NCBI RefSeq assembly: GCF_001618955.1
Contig: NZ_LVYV01000056.1
Location: 62,001 to 126,000, forward strand
Direction: 5' to 3'
DNA from: Tardiphaga robiniae
GTDB taxonomy: Bacteria > Pseudomonadota > Alphaproteobacteria > Rhizobiales > Xanthobacteraceae
Length of the DNA: 64,000 bases
Below, piece after piece: positions 42,285 to 51,376 of this stretch. A model generated the notes under the pieces. That model was not told where the DNA came from. It saw nothing but the letters and a program-made list of their open reading frames with translations, and ran no database searches. The position numbers and the translations under genes were made by a program. Each line of letters opens with the position of its first letter. Positions within the stretch are counted from its first letter, which is position 1.

Positions 42285-44396
42285 ATGGCCAAAACAGCAA
42301 AACGAACCAGCGGTGGCGTGAAGATCCATGACCAAATGCTGATCCGGGGTGAAGGTGGAGAGCTTCACCAGATCACCGATACCGGCGACGAGGTGTTGAC
42401 GACTGCACAAGGTGGCCCGGTGCTAGACGACCAGAACACTTTGAAGATTGGTTCCAACGGACCTACCCTTATCGAGGATTTCCACTTCCGCGAGAAGATC
42501 TTCCACTTCGACCACGAACGAATCCCAGAACGGGTCGTCCACGCACGCGGATACGCAGCTCACGGCTATTTCGAGAACTACAAACCGTTGGCTAAATTCA
42601 CTCGCGCTGACCTCTTCGCGCGCGCTGGCGAGAAGACGCCGGCATTTGTTCGCTTTTCGACCGTTGCTGGAAGCAAAGGATCGTTCGACCTTGCAAGGGA
42701 CGTGCGCGGATTCGCCGTCAAACTCTATACGCAAGAAGGAAATTGGGACTTGGTCGGCAACAACATCCCAGTCTTCTTCATCCAGGATGCAATCAAATTT
42801 CCCGACCTCATCCACGCGGTCAAAGAGGAGCCCGACAGGGCGTTTCCGCAAGCCCAGTCGGCGCATGACAATTTTTGGGATTTCATCTCACTGACGCCCG
42901 AAAGCATGCACATGATCATGTGGGTCATGTCCGACCGTGCCATACCGCGTTCGTTCCGTTTCATGGAGGGCTTCGGGGTTCATACATTCCGCTTCGTGAA
43001 CGCCAAGGACGAGTCGACGTTTGTGAAGTTCCTCTGGAAGCCGAAGCTTGGTCTGCAATCGGTCCTATGGAACGAGGCCGTGAAAATCAACGGCGCGGAT
43101 CCCGATTTTCATCGGCGCGATCTGTGGACCGCTATCCAATCGGGCAACTATCCGGAATGGGAGCTCCAGGTTCAACTATTCGATCAAGAGTTCGCCGACG
43201 AATTCGAGTTCGACGTTCTGGATCCGACGAAGATTATTCCGGAAGAGATCTTGGCGCCGATCCCAGTCGGGCGCCTCGTTCTGGACCGCATGCCCGAAAA
43301 TTTCTTCGCGGAGACCGAGCAAGTCGCCTTCATGACGCAAAATGTCCCGCCGGGCATCGACTTCTCCAATGATCCCCTCCTGCAAGGCCGCAATTTCTCT
43401 TACCTCGATACCCAACTAAAGCGCCTCGGAAGCCCGAACTTTACCCATATTCCGATCAACGCGCCAAAGTGCCCCTTCGCCCATTTCCAGCAAGACGGCC
43501 ACATGGCGATGCGCAATCCGGTCGGCCGGGCGAACTATCAGCCCAATTCCCACGGGATCGGGCCGCGGGAATCGATTGCAAAGGGCTTTAGGAGCTTCGC
43601 CGAAGCGGAGGAAGGTCAGAAGGCTAGATTGCGGCCAGAAAGCTTCGCCGATCACTATAGCCAGGCACGGCAGTTCTTCGTCAGTCAGACGGTTGGCGAA
43701 CAGCAGCATATCGCTGCCGCGCTCACATTCGAACTCAGTAAGGTGAAGCTCCCGGAAATCCGCGAGCGCGTGGTGGCACATCTCCTCAACATCGACACCG
43801 ACCTGGCCGGCAAAGTTGGACAGAAACTCGGTCTAGCGAAGATGCCGAAGCCGGCCGACGCGGCCGTACCGACAAGGCAGGACCTCGATGAATCGCCTGC
43901 CCTCAGCATCGTCAAAAACGGGCCGCAGCGGTTCGAGGGGCGCAAGCTCGGCATCCTGGTCACCGACGGCGTCGATGCCAACCTGCTGGCCGCTCTGAAA
44001 GCGGCGATCGTGAAGGAAGGAGCCGTGTGCGAAGTTGTGGCCCCAAAGGTAACGGGCGCGAAGGCTGACGACGGAAGCCTCGTCGAAGCGGATGAGATGA
44101 TAGATGGCGGCCCATCGGTGCTTTACGATGCAGTCGCGCTGCTGCCGGGCGCAGCGGGAATGGCGGATCTGCTCCAGGAGTCGACGGCGCGCGATTTCCT
44201 TGCCGATGCATTCTCGCACTGCAAGTTCATCGCCTATGTCGAAGCAGCGATGCCCCTGTTCGCCAAAGCTGGGATTGCGGACGCGCTCGACGATGGCGTG
44301 ATCCCGTTGGCTGCCAAGAAGGACATCGCGACGTTCGTGGGGCGATTGACTGAACTTAGATTTTGGGAGCGCGAAGCTAAGGTTAAGATGGGTTAG
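42285..44396 (+). CDS. katE: Large-subunit catalase (HPII type)
   Basis: 703-residue monofunctional haem catalase that disproportionates hydrogen peroxide. The distal histidine is His86 in [11 protein letters not shown], the distal asparagine is Asn159 in [14 protein letters not shown], and the proximal haem ligand is Tyr373 in [12 protein letters not shown], with spacing identical to HPII. After the core there is the C-terminal flavodoxin-like (DJ-1/PfpI-like) domain ([33 protein letters not shown]) found only in large-subunit catalases. AGGCAGG precedes the ATG. An exact EcfG-type promoter motif upstream predicts general stress control. Confidence 0.96.
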   Translation: MAKTAKRTSGGVKIHDQMLIRGEGGELHQITDTGDEVLTTAQGGPVLDDQNTLKIGSNGPTLIEDFHFREKIFHFDHERIPERVVHARGYAAHGYFENYKPLAKFTRADLFARAGEKTPAFVRFSTVAGSKGSFDLARDVRGFAVKLYTQEGNWDLVGNNIPVFFIQDAIKFPDLIHAVKEEPDRAFPQAQSAHDNFWDFISLTPESMHMIMWVMSDRAIPRSFRFMEGFGVHTFRFVNAKDESTFVKFLWKPKLGLQSVLWNEAVKINGADPDFHRRDLWTAIQSGNYPEWELQVQLFDQEFADEFEFDVLDPTKIIPEEILAPIPVGRLVLDRMPENFFAETEQVAFMTQNVPPGIDFSNDPLLQGRNFSYLDTQLKRLGSPNFTHIPINAPKCPFAHFQQDGHMAMRNPVGRANYQPNSHGIGPRESIAKGFRSFAEAEEGQKARLRPESFADHYSQARQFFVSQTVGEQQHIAAALTFELSKVKLPEIRERVVAHLLNIDTDLAGKVGQKLGLAKMPKPADAAVPTRQDLDESPALSIVKNGPQRFEGRKLGILVTDGVDANLLAALKAAIVKEGAVCEVVAPKVTGAKADDGSLVEADEMIDGGPSVLYDAVALLPGAAGMADLLQESTARDFLADAFSHCKFIAYVEAAMPLFAKAGIADALDDGVIPLAAKKDIATFVGRLTELRFWEREAKVKMG

Positions 44397-44672
44397 CTTG
44401 GCACCTTCAAGATCGCAATTGCGGAGCGGAGTCCCACCTCCGCTCTCGATGCGACGCGGACAGTCTCGTCAATCAAACTCGTAGAAGGACGCGCGAAAGT
44501 TGGCGCTCAGAAGTGGTGTAATGCGAGCTGATTGGAACGAGCGGTCGCCTTTGCGGTGATCTCCAATGGCGCAAGAGCTCCCATAAAAATATGGACGTGG
44601 AACTCGCTCCTCAATTCGGCATTGCACGTTCCAGCGAGCGCGATCCCGCGCCAGATAATGTTAGGAATCGAC

Positions 44673-45209
44673 ATGATCAGAATTGCAATGGTAGCCACCG
44701 CCATGACGATAGCTTTCGGGCCAGCCGCATTCGCTCAATCGGTGGGCGAGAAGACCGGCGTTAACTCAGTCCTGGGTGTCGCTCCGAGCACAGCAGATTT
44801 CGTCAGACAGGCCGCTATCAGCGACATGACCGAAATTGCCGCTAGCAAGATCGGCCAGGAACGTGGAAACGCGGCGGAGAAAACGTTTTCCGCACAGATG
44901 ATCGCTGACCATACAAAGACGTCCACCGAGCTCAAGGCGCTTGTCGCAGGTGGGATAAAGGCCGACGTTCCGGCCGGACTGGATGAGGCTTCGCAGAAAA
45001 AGGTCGATAAGCTGAAAAGTGTGAAGGCGGAAGATTTCTCGTCCGACTTCGATTCTATGCAGGTTAACGCACATAAGGATGCGGTCTCACTCTTCGAGCG
45101 CTATGCCAAGGGCGGCGAGGATCCGAAGCTGAAGGACTGGGCGGGCAAAACGCTCCCGCACTTGCAGCACCATCTCGAAATGGCGCAGAATCTAAGTAAG
45201 AAGAGGTAA
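44673..45209 (+). CDS. DUF4142 periplasmic protein
   Basis: 178-residue exported protein with signal peptide (MIRIAMVATAMTIAFGPAAF, cleavage after AFA). The mature part is a helical bundle typical of DUF4142: STADFVRQAAISDMTEIAAS, FSAQMIADHTKTSTELKAL, LPHLQHHLEMAQNL. Ferritin-like helical bundles of this family are often linked to stress or envelope genes. Start at 44673 is chosen for TTAGGA upstream and signal-peptide position. A terminator follows at 45290. Confidence 0.88.
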   Translation: MIRIAMVATAMTIAFGPAAFAQSVGEKTGVNSVLGVAPSTADFVRQAAISDMTEIAASKIGQERGNAAEKTFSAQMIADHTKTSTELKALVAGGIKADVPAGLDEASQKKVDKLKSVKAEDFSSDFDSMQVNAHKDAVSLFERYAKGGEDPKLKDWAGKTLPHLQHHLEMAQNLSKKR

Positions 45210-45289
45210 CAATCATCAAGAACAAAAGCCCGCCCCTCCCGGTGGTACCGGCTGCTCGAACGAGCCTGCCGCCACCGGCCAACACAACC

Positions 45290-45320
45290 AGCCGCCCGGG
45301 CATTACACCGGACGGCTTTC
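45290..45320 (+). terminator. Rho-independent terminator
   Basis: Stem AGCCG-CCGG / CCGG-CGGCT with single-base interruptions and an eight-base loop, followed by TTTC. Lies 80 bases after the DUF4142 gene and between it and the convergent CsbD gene. Confidence 0.55.
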
Positions 45321-45338
45321 GTCATTTAGACGTGCTGA

Positions 45339-45542
45339 TTACCAACTCTGACGTCCATACCAGTCGTCGACTTCCTTCGTAGTCTGGTCCTTGGCGTAGC
45401 CATAACGCTCTTGAAGACGACCCTCGAGTTGCTCCCGTTTGCCGTTGATGACGTCGAGGTCATCGTCAGTGAGCTTGCCCCACTGTTCCTTGACCTTGCC
45501 CTTCATCTGTTTCCAATTTCCTTCGACCCTGTTCCAATCCAT
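45339..45542 (-). CDS. CsbD-family stress protein
   Basis: 67-residue hydrophilic protein of the CsbD family, induced by general stress in many bacteria but of unknown action. Typical motifs: MDWNRVEGNWKQMKGKVKEQ, WGKLTDDDLDVINGKREQLE and RLQERYGYAKDQTTKEVDDW. GGGAGAG precedes the ATG. Upstream on the minus strand, GGAAA-N17-CGTT is a weak stress-promoter match at about 45570-45595. Confidence 0.93.
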   Translation of the reverse strand: MDWNRVEGNWKQMKGKVKEQWGKLTDDDLDVINGKREQLEGRLQERYGYAKDQTTKEVDDWYGRQSW

Positions 45543-45725
45543 TTTTTCTCTCCCTTGTTAGTGGGATGAACGTCGTGATCGGGTCTTTGTTTCCCGTGCG
45601 ACACTAAGACAGCGCCCGGCAGTCTAAGAAGCGCCCCGAAAATTTTTAGCGTCACCCCTTGACCGAAAGCAGCGAAAATCTACATCGCTAATCGCCTTTA
45701 AACGAAAGGAGTTAGGAGGCCCAGC

Positions 45726-46091
45726 ATGACAAGCGCTGCCATCTCGATGAATGAAATCCACGCAAATTCTCTCCTCGCCAGCACCTTCACGCACCCGCGG
45801 GAGGTTCTTGCGAATCCCTTCTTAGGCACCCTGCAAAAGCGATGCATCCTAGCCGCTTGGGCATCGGATGCGTTTACTGTCGAAGGGAAGCCGTGGCTAC
45901 GCCAAATTCCAGGCTCCCATGAGATTGTTAGGATCGGTGATATTCTCGCAGCTCTCCGATCCCTTGATGAGGATGGTCCCCCACCGAAGACGTCGCGAAT
46001 GCCGTTGCCGGAAGCACCGATACGTGTCCGAGCCGTGGGCCAGACCGCAGGAGAGGATCGACGCCGCCGTTTAGCGGACATCCATCCATAA
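45726..46091 (+). CDS. Conserved hypothetical protein
   Basis: 121-residue protein with a clear core: FTHPREVLANPFLGTLQKRC, ILAAWASDAFTVEGKPWLRQ and IGDILAALRSLDEDGPP. This pattern (regular residues for cutting into rows of helices, AWASDAFxVExxPxLRxxP) is recurrent in Bradyrhizobium-type genomes. AGGAGGCCC lies before the ATG. Cytoplasmic; function unknown. Confidence 0.75.
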   Translation: MTSAAISMNEIHANSLLASTFTHPREVLANPFLGTLQKRCILAAWASDAFTVEGKPWLRQIPGSHEIVRIGDILAALRSLDEDGPPPKTSRMPLPEAPIRVRAVGQTAGEDRRRRLADIHP

Positions 46092-46115
46092 GGCGCGAAA
46101 CCATTTTCGCAAAGA

Positions 46116-46145
46116 AGCCGCCCGAGCATATTGCTCGGACGGCTC
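46116..46145 (-). terminator. Rho-independent terminator, minus strand
   Basis: Stem GCCGTCCGAGCA/TGCTCGGGCGGC with a short loop; on the minus strand it continues into TTCTTT. It lies 46 bases after the stop of the small gene at 46191 and closes the 46619-46191 operon. Confidence 0.65.
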
Positions 46146-46190
46146 AATCGCCGACCCATCGAACAGATCGATGCAAGTCCGTCGCAATCG

Positions 46191-46352
46191 TCAATGAGTG
46201 TCGGTCTTGTGCCATTTTTCAAGGTCCGGCTTTGCCCGATCTTGAACAAACTGTTCCTTTTCCGGCACGCCTTTCCAGGGCTTGTCGGTCTGTTTCGTCG
46301 GAGCCCAATCTGACTCCGTGCGGGGATCATCTTTGGGAGTTTCTTTGCTCAT
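46191..46352 (-). CDS. Small hydrophilic hypothetical protein
   Basis: 53-residue acidic/basic protein: MSKETPKDDPRTESDWAPTK, then PWKGVPEKEQFVQDRAKPDL and EKWHKTDTH. Lysine-, proline- and tryptophan-rich small proteins of this kind accompany stress genes in Bradyrhizobium relatives. It follows the secreted protein at 46368 by 15 bases and shares its stress-type promoter. Confidence 0.6.
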   Translation of the reverse strand: MSKETPKDDPRTESDWAPTKQTDKPWKGVPEKEQFVQDRAKPDLEKWHKTDTH

Positions 46353-46367
46353 GGTCCCTCCGTAATG

Positions 46368-46619
46368 TTACTTGCCCGCGCCGATGTTGCCGCCCTTGAT
46401 GTTGCCCAGCGAGTTGTCCCCTTGCCCCGAATTGCCGCTGTTCCCCTTCAGAGCGGCATTGCCGCCAGTGTATGTGCGGCCGGTACCGGTGGTCATGCCC
46501 TGACCGGAGGTGACGCCCTGCTGAGTGTGGTGTCGGCGGGACTTTTCGGCGGATGCCGGCGACATCGTGGCACCGGCGAGGAGAAGCGCCGTAGCGCTGA
46601 TCGTTATAATCTTTTGCAT
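46368..46619 (-). CDS. Small secreted Gly/Asn-rich protein
   Basis: 83-residue protein with signal peptide (MQKIITISATALLLAGATMS, cleavage after ASA) and a low-complexity mature part rich in Gly, Asn and Thr (GQGMTTGTGRTYTGGNAALK, NSGQGDNSLGNIKGGNIGAG). Likely periplasmic or surface. An exact EcfG-type promoter lies 41 bases upstream. Confidence 0.65.
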   Translation of the reverse strand: MQKIITISATALLLAGATMSPASAEKSRRHHTQQGVTSGQGMTTGTGRTYTGGNAALKGNSGNSGQGDNSLGNIKGGNIGAGK

Positions 46620-46659
46620 TGAACCAAAGCCAATCTGTTCATGAAGCCCTTGTCAGTCG

Positions 46660-46684
46660 AACGTGGCGCTGGCTGACTCGTTCC
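46660..46684 (-). promoter_or_regulatory. EcfG-type general stress promoter
   Basis: On the minus strand exact GGAAC, 16-base spacer, CGTT, ending 41 bases before the start at 46619. Predicts stress control of the 46619-46191 two-gene operon. Confidence 0.6.
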
Positions 46685-46769
46685 GCATCGGGGATCCCCG
46701 AATCGACCGGCCAAGCACTTCTGCTAGAACAAAGCCACTGATGTTGTTTCAATCGTGCTAGAGGTAGGC

Positions 46770-47006
46770 ATGCGCACGGGCACGACAGCTTTAATCGGAG
46801 CATTGGTGGCCATACTCGGCGCCGCTGGCTGGTACGCATACCAGGGTCTCATTGTACCCGGCGAGCCCATGCCTCGCGACGGCTATATCGCCCTGACGAT
46901 CGGCGTAGTTCTTTCCATTATCGTCGGCGCCGGCTTGATGGCCCTGCTCTTCTTCAGTAGCCGGCGCGGGTACGATGAGCCCCCGACTTTCAAGAATGAG
47001 GATTAA
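46770..47006 (+). CDS. Small two-span membrane protein
   Basis: 78-residue inner-membrane protein; ATG 46770 has GAGGTAGGC directly upstream. Two membrane segments, ALIGALVAILGAAGWYAYQG and IALTIGVVLSIIVGAGLMAL, are separated by a short loop, and a polar tail (SSRRGYDEPPTFKNED) follows. No known family function. Confidence 0.65.
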   Translation: MRTGTTALIGALVAILGAAGWYAYQGLIVPGEPMPRDGYIALTIGVVLSIIVGAGLMALLFFSSRRGYDEPPTFKNED

Positions 47007-47409
47007 ACTTAGTGCACGCTGAGGTTACGCTATCAAGCTGCTGCCGGCGCGATGGACGCGCTGAACGCCACGAGCCATTGCCGGTATATCGAGCTTGACC
47101 GGTCGAAGAACTGATGGCGTGGGCTTCGCCCGTGAAGGAACCGACCCCACATTATCGGATATAGCTTCGGCGCAGCTGAACAGAGTACGCCTAGCCGTAG
47201 CGCCAAAGGCAAGCGTTGGCGCCGTATGATCGCGATCTTCGCTCGCTTGCCTTAATTATTGTATGTCGCTAGTAGTTTGTCATCGCTCTGGACCCGGTGA
47301 AACCCCGGGTGGCTCTTCCGGCCGCCGATCCGCCGGACCACGCACGCCGGCCCGCAGTCGTCCATCGCATCCTGCGGTGCACTGTTAGGCGCCACTGCGG
47401 AAACTATCC
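47007..47409. other. Leader of the SulP gene with hairpins
   Basis: About 400 bases without a supported gene. The last 130 are GC-rich, with a hairpin ACCCGG/CCGGGT at about 47291-47309 and further CCGGCC/GGCCGG-type arms up to 47370. It could be a structured leader RNA regulating the anion transporter, but no known family is recognised with confidence. Confidence 0.3.
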
Positions 47410-48900
47410 ATGAAATCCTCGTCCTTTCCCCGCTACCACGCCGAGTGGGTTGGCGGCGCCATCAACATTCGCCGCGATGTTCTCGCCGGCATGGTCGGCA
47501 CCTTTGCTTTGATCCCCGAAGTCATCGCATTTTCCTTCGTCGCCGGCGTCGATCCGGAAGTCGGATTGTTTGCGTCCTTCGTTATTGGCATCGTCATCGC
47601 CTTCGCCGGGGGGCGCCCGGCGATGATCTCCGGTGCCGCAGGATCAGTGGCGCTTGTCGCCGCGGCGTTGGTGGGCAGCCATGGCTTAAAATACCTGCTG
47701 GCGGCCACGCTGCTCGCCGGGCTGCTTCAGATCGTGTTCGGCCTGCTCAAGCTCGACGTGTTAATGCGCTTCGTGTCGCGCTCGGTGCGCACCGGCTTCG
47801 TCAATGCGCTGGCAATCCTGATTTTTTCGGCGCAGGTGCCGCAGATGCTCGGCGCCACCTGGCACACCTATGCGATGATCGGGCTCGGCCTCGCCATCAT
47901 CTATCTGGCGCCACGCCTGACCACTGCCATTCCCTCGCCACTGATCTGCATCGTCGTGCTCACGGTGGTTGCCGTCGCCTTCCCGATGTCGATCCACAGC
48001 GTCGCCGATCTCGGCCGCCTGCCGAATGCGCTGCCCACCTTCAGCTTTCCGGGCGTACCGCTGACATGGGCAACGCTCAGCATCATCGCGCCCTATGCAC
48101 TGGCAATGGCCGCGGTGGGGCTGCTGGAGTCTATGATGACCGCCAGCGTCGTCGACGACTTGACGGAGACCACCAGCTCCAAGGCCCGCGAATGCACAGG
48201 GCTTGGCCTTGCCAACATGGCTGCCGGCCTGTTCGGCGGAATCGCCGGCTGCGGCATGATCGGCCAGACCGTCGGCAATGTGCGCTATGGCGGCCGCGGC
48301 CGGCTGTCGACGCTGGTGGCTGGTGTCTTCCTGCTGATCGTCATGGTGCCACTGCGGCCGTGGGTGGCGCAGGTACCCGTCGCCGCCCTCGTCGCGATCA
48401 TGATCATGGTCTCGATCAGCACCTTCTCCTGGGGCTCGATCCGAGACCTTGCCCGCCATCCGAAGGTCTCGGGCATCGTCATGCTGGCCACCGTAGCGGT
48501 GACGGTGGCGACCCACGATCTGGCGATAGGCGTGGGCGTTGGCGTGCTGCTCAGCGGCGTGTTCTTCGCCTTCAAGGTGACACGGTTGATGGAAGTGCAG
48601 GTCAGCCATGACGCTAAGGGGGACACCCGAATCTACGCCGTATCAGGCCAGATCTTCTTCGCCAGCGCCGACATCTTTGCCGATCGCTTCGATCTGCGCG
48701 ACACTGTCGGCACCGTCCGCATCGACCTGACCGCGGCTCACCTTTGGGACATCACCTCCATCGCCGCGCTCGATGAAGTCGTCGGCAAGATGCGGCGGCA
48801 CGGTATAGCGGTCGAGGTAATCGGCCTGAACCAGGCGAGCGCCGTGCTCGTGGATCGCCACGCGCCGCTGGTGCGAAACACCACTGCATCATCTGGATGA
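47410..48900 (+). CDS. SulP-family inorganic anion transporter
   Basis: 496-residue inner-membrane transporter of the SulP (SLC26) family, carrying sulfate, bicarbonate or related anions. The N-terminal signature is FALIPEVIAFSFVAGVDPEVGLFASF; the middle holds LLESMMTASVVDDLTE and GLANMAAGLFGGIAGCGMIG; about eleven membrane segments follow the family pattern. A short C-terminal STAS domain (from about 400: VSGQIFFASADIFADRFDL, IDLTAAHLWDITSIAALDE) is present. Substrate is not predictable. A structured leader precedes and a terminator follows. Confidence 0.92.
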   Translation: MKSSSFPRYHAEWVGGAINIRRDVLAGMVGTFALIPEVIAFSFVAGVDPEVGLFASFVIGIVIAFAGGRPAMISGAAGSVALVAAALVGSHGLKYLLAATLLAGLLQIVFGLLKLDVLMRFVSRSVRTGFVNALAILIFSAQVPQMLGATWHTYAMIGLGLAIIYLAPRLTTAIPSPLICIVVLTVVAVAFPMSIHSVADLGRLPNALPTFSFPGVPLTWATLSIIAPYALAMAAVGLLESMMTASVVDDLTETTSSKARECTGLGLANMAAGLFGGIAGCGMIGQTVGNVRYGGRGRLSTLVAGVFLLIVMVPLRPWVAQVPVAALVAIMIMVSISTFSWGSIRDLARHPKVSGIVMLATVAVTVATHDLAIGVGVGVLLSGVFFAFKVTRLMEVQVSHDAKGDTRIYAVSGQIFFASADIFADRFDLRDTVGTVRIDLTAAHLWDITSIAALDEVVGKMRRHGIAVEVIGLNQASAVLVDRHAPLVRNTTASSG

Positions 48901-49000
48901 GTGCACTTTTCGATCCTTTAGACGCTCCCGGTCCTGACCCAATGATCCACGTCCATTCCAAAAGAATAACGGCGGTGCTTAAGCAAGAGGGGCAATGAAC

Positions 49001-49025
49001 AAAGGCCCCGATTGCCGGGGCCTTT
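49001..49025. terminator. Bidirectional terminator
   Basis: Stem AAAGGCCCCG/CGGGGCCTTT with a five-base loop between the SulP gene and the convergent 22-codon gene. Works for both strands, with T-rich ends on each side. Confidence 0.75.
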
Positions 49026-49029
49026 GATT

Positions 49030-49098
49030 TCATCGAAGCAGCAGAACCAGAATGATCAGTGGAAGCGGAATTCCAAGTAGCCATAGCAGAATAGGCAT
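49030..49098 (-). CDS. 22-residue membrane peptide
   Basis: ATG 49098 preceded by AAGGAGAG; the whole product is one hydrophobic helix (MPILLWLLGIPLPLI ... LVLLLR). Similar tiny LLxLLGIPL-type peptides recur in alphaproteobacteria. It follows the membrane protein gene at 49109 by ten bases and ends five bases before a terminator, so it closes that operon. Confidence 0.55.
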   Translation of the reverse strand: MPILLWLLGIPLPLIILVLLLR

Positions 49099-49108
49099 TG
49101 TTCTCTCC

Positions 49109-49945
49109 TTATCGCGTGCGACGCGTTTTCCAAGTTCCGTCTCGAAGCCCACCACCCTCGGTCGCCGCCAAGCTGGCAGAGAAAGCGCCGATCAGTAGTG
49201 AAGCCGTGAGCCAAAAGGCGAGCTGCATTGCAGCCTTGCGAGCAGTATCGGCTGCAGCCTTGGCATCATTGATGACTTCGGTAACGCGCTTATCCGCGTC
49301 GGGTTCGCTCAAACCGGTGCGAGCGGCCACGACTTTATGGACGTAAGCGCGATCAGCAGGCTTCAACTCACCGGTTCGGAGGCTAGAGGCCATTATGCGG
49401 GACAGTTCACCGCGCGCGTCAGCACTGTTGCCATCGCTAGAGGGTGTCGATGGACGCAATAGCGCGTCGATGTAGCCTTCGGCCGGCCCCGCCTGCGCCG
49501 CAGACGCGGTCGCACCGGCAGCAACTCCCGACGTCGCGCCGCTCAAAACGGTCGTCGCCGGTGAAGCGAGCAGTACTGCACCGAGCACCGTTGCAAACGC
49601 CCATGCCAGAAACCCATGCGCGGTGTCGCGGAAATAGACTTCATCTGAATGAACGCCAATCCAGCGCGACCGCAGGCGGCCGGCGAGATATCCGCCGATC
49701 GACGACGAGATCATGGCAATGACGATCAGATAAATTCCCGTCGTGATTTTGAAAGTCGTAGCGGATACGCTGGATGACCACGGTGACACGACTGACAAAC
49801 CAAGCCCCGTCCCGAACGCGATAAGGACGAGTGTCAACGCGAGCGACACGACGGCGCCGGCCGCGACTGCAGCCCACGAGACACCCGCAACCGAAGGCTC
49901 GTCCAGACCAGTGGCAGCCGGCTGTACGACAACAGTATCAATCAT
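49109..49945 (-). CDS. Conserved membrane protein
   Basis: 278-residue inner-membrane protein. Start at 49945 is used because the upstream extension looks non-coding. Three to four membrane segments: VAAGAVVSLALTLVLIAFGT, IYLIVIAMISSSIGGYLAGR, GFLAWAFATVLGAVLLA and near the end FWLTASLLIGAFSASLAA. Between is a soluble loop with helices (RAYVHKVVAARTGLSEPDAD, KRVTEVINDAKAAADTAR). This layout is known from hypothetical proteins of rhizobia; role unknown. Confidence 0.7.
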   Translation of the reverse strand: MIDTVVVQPAATGLDEPSVAGVSWAAVAAGAVVSLALTLVLIAFGTGLGLSVVSPWSSSVSATTFKITTGIYLIVIAMISSSIGGYLAGRLRSRWIGVHSDEVYFRDTAHGFLAWAFATVLGAVLLASPATTVLSGATSGVAAGATASAAQAGPAEGYIDALLRPSTPSSDGNSADARGELSRIMASSLRTGELKPADRAYVHKVVAARTGLSEPDADKRVTEVINDAKAAADTARKAAMQLAFWLTASLLIGAFSASLAATEGGGLRDGTWKTRRTR

Positions 49946-50157
49946 TTTGAAATTCCCATTGGAGCGGCTCCGGAATAGATACCGATGCCCACACAATGTG
50001 CATTCAATAGTATGGTTCCGCCCACGAAGGCGAATTCGCATCTATTCAGCGAGTTCGGTCAAAGCAAGACTCGAAAATAATGCTGCCTGCCACGATCGCC
50101 TTTGCGCAAAGCATGTTTCGCGAAATGTCCTTCTGGGACTTGGGCTAGGGGCGAGCC

Positions 50158-50508
50158 TTGGCTGGCAGTGTTCTATCTGTGTGCTTCGCTATTCTGATAG
50201 CGGGTATTGTGGTGGAGAAATATTGGGATTGCCCCCTCCGGACCAAGCTCTCCCAAAGCGAGTGCCTTTGTGCTATGGGACCACTCCGAACTGGGCCTTA
50301 CCGTCAAACGTCTCGCAGAAACAACGTCGCTCACGAAGCACGTGCCAGCGAGATAGCTGCCGGCACGATCGACAAGATGACGGACAAGGATGCAAGTGCG
50401 GACGATCAGGCTAGTCGTAAGCGGCGCCTGCTCAAAGGACCCGAGGAATTCCGCGACGTCCGGGTCGATCGGAAAGCCAAAAAGCAAGGAGTAGCGCTAC
50501 TTCAGCAC
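50158..50508 (+). CDS. Possible small protein gene lacking its stop
   Basis: A plus-strand frame opens at TTG 50158 (VLSVCFAILIAGIVVEKYW membrane-like segment). From ATG 50377 it encodes KDASADDQASRKRRLLKGPE then EFRDVRVDRKAKKQG, which resembles short basic Bradyrhizobium-type proteins. The frame then runs on, antisense, through the exonuclease III gene to 51279, which cannot all be real; the end at 50508 is arbitrary. Moving one frame gives a stop directly after KKQG's codons. Confidence 0.3.
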
Positions 50509-51267
50509 TATCCACGCCGGAGCATGGTCGCTTGGATCTGGCTTGCCGCGCACCTTTCGGTCGACGCCGGCCTGCTCAAGCCGCGGACTCAGCGCAGGAC
50601 TGAGAAGCAGATGGTCAATGCGAAGGCCAGCGTCGCGCTCGTAGCGGTTCCGCCAATACGACCAGAACGTATACATTGGCTCATCCGGATGCTGCTTGCG
50701 CAGCGCATCGATCCAACCCTTCTTGAGGAGATTGCCGAACGCCGCCCTGCTTTCGGGCTGCACGAGCGCATCCTTGTCCCACGACTTGGTCGGGTAGATG
50801 TCGAAGGACGTTGGCACGATGTTGAAGTCGCCGGCGATAACGGTTGGAGCACCGGACTTGACCAGCTTGCCGGCGTGCGCGTTCAGACGCTTCAGCCAAG
50901 CGAGCTTGTAATCGAACTTCGGTCCCGGCTGCGGATTGCCATTGGGTGCGTAGACGCAGCCAACGAGGACGCCGTCGACGGCAGCCTCGATGTATCGGCT
51001 TTGGACGTCGCTCTCGTCACCAGGCAACCGCCTGCGCGTTACCACGATCTCGGATTCTCTAGCGAGGATTGCGACGCCATTCCAAGTCTTCTGCCCAACC
51101 CACTCGGCAGAATAGCCGGCCTTACGCAGCGCACGATCCGGGAATTCGGACTTGGCAGCCTTCAACTCCTGAAGACATGCCACGTCCGGCTTCGACGACT
51201 TCAACCACGCCAGCAGATTGGGCAGCCGCTTGTTAATGTTGTTCACGTTGAAGGTCGCAATCTTCAC
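50497..51267 (-). CDS. xthA: Exodeoxyribonuclease III
   Basis: Cytoplasmic apurinic/apyrimidinic endonuclease and 3'-5' exonuclease for base-excision repair. GTG at 51267 is preferred over ATG 51297 because AGGAGAG precedes it and homology starts at KIATFNVNNI. Active-site motifs: metal-binding Glu34 in CLQELK, GVAILAR, YIEAAVDG, YAPNGNP, catalytic GDFNIVP, LRIDHLLLSP and the final SDHAPAWIVL with the catalytic histidine. Length of 256 is normal. Stress-region context fits protection against oxidative DNA damage. Confidence 0.94.
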   Translation of the reverse strand: MKIATFNVNNINKRLPNLLAWLKSSKPDVACLQELKAAKSEFPDRALRKAGYSAEWVGQKTWNGVAILARESEIVVTRRRLPGDESDVQSRYIEAAVDGVLVGCVYAPNGNPQPGPKFDYKLAWLKRLNAHAGKLVKSGAPTVIAGDFNIVPTSFDIYPTKSWDKDALVQPESRAAFGNLLKKGWIDALRKQHPDEPMYTFWSYWRNRYERDAGLRIDHLLLSPALSPRLEQAGVDRKVRGKPDPSDHAPAWIVLK

Positions 51268-51376
51268 GCGCTCTCCTGATCCGAGGTCTACGGACATTTA
51301 GCTCAGTATGCGGCGGCCCCGGGCTCCAGTGGAACTCCATCGGCGTAAACCACCGTTGGGTCTGTACGAGATGAAC

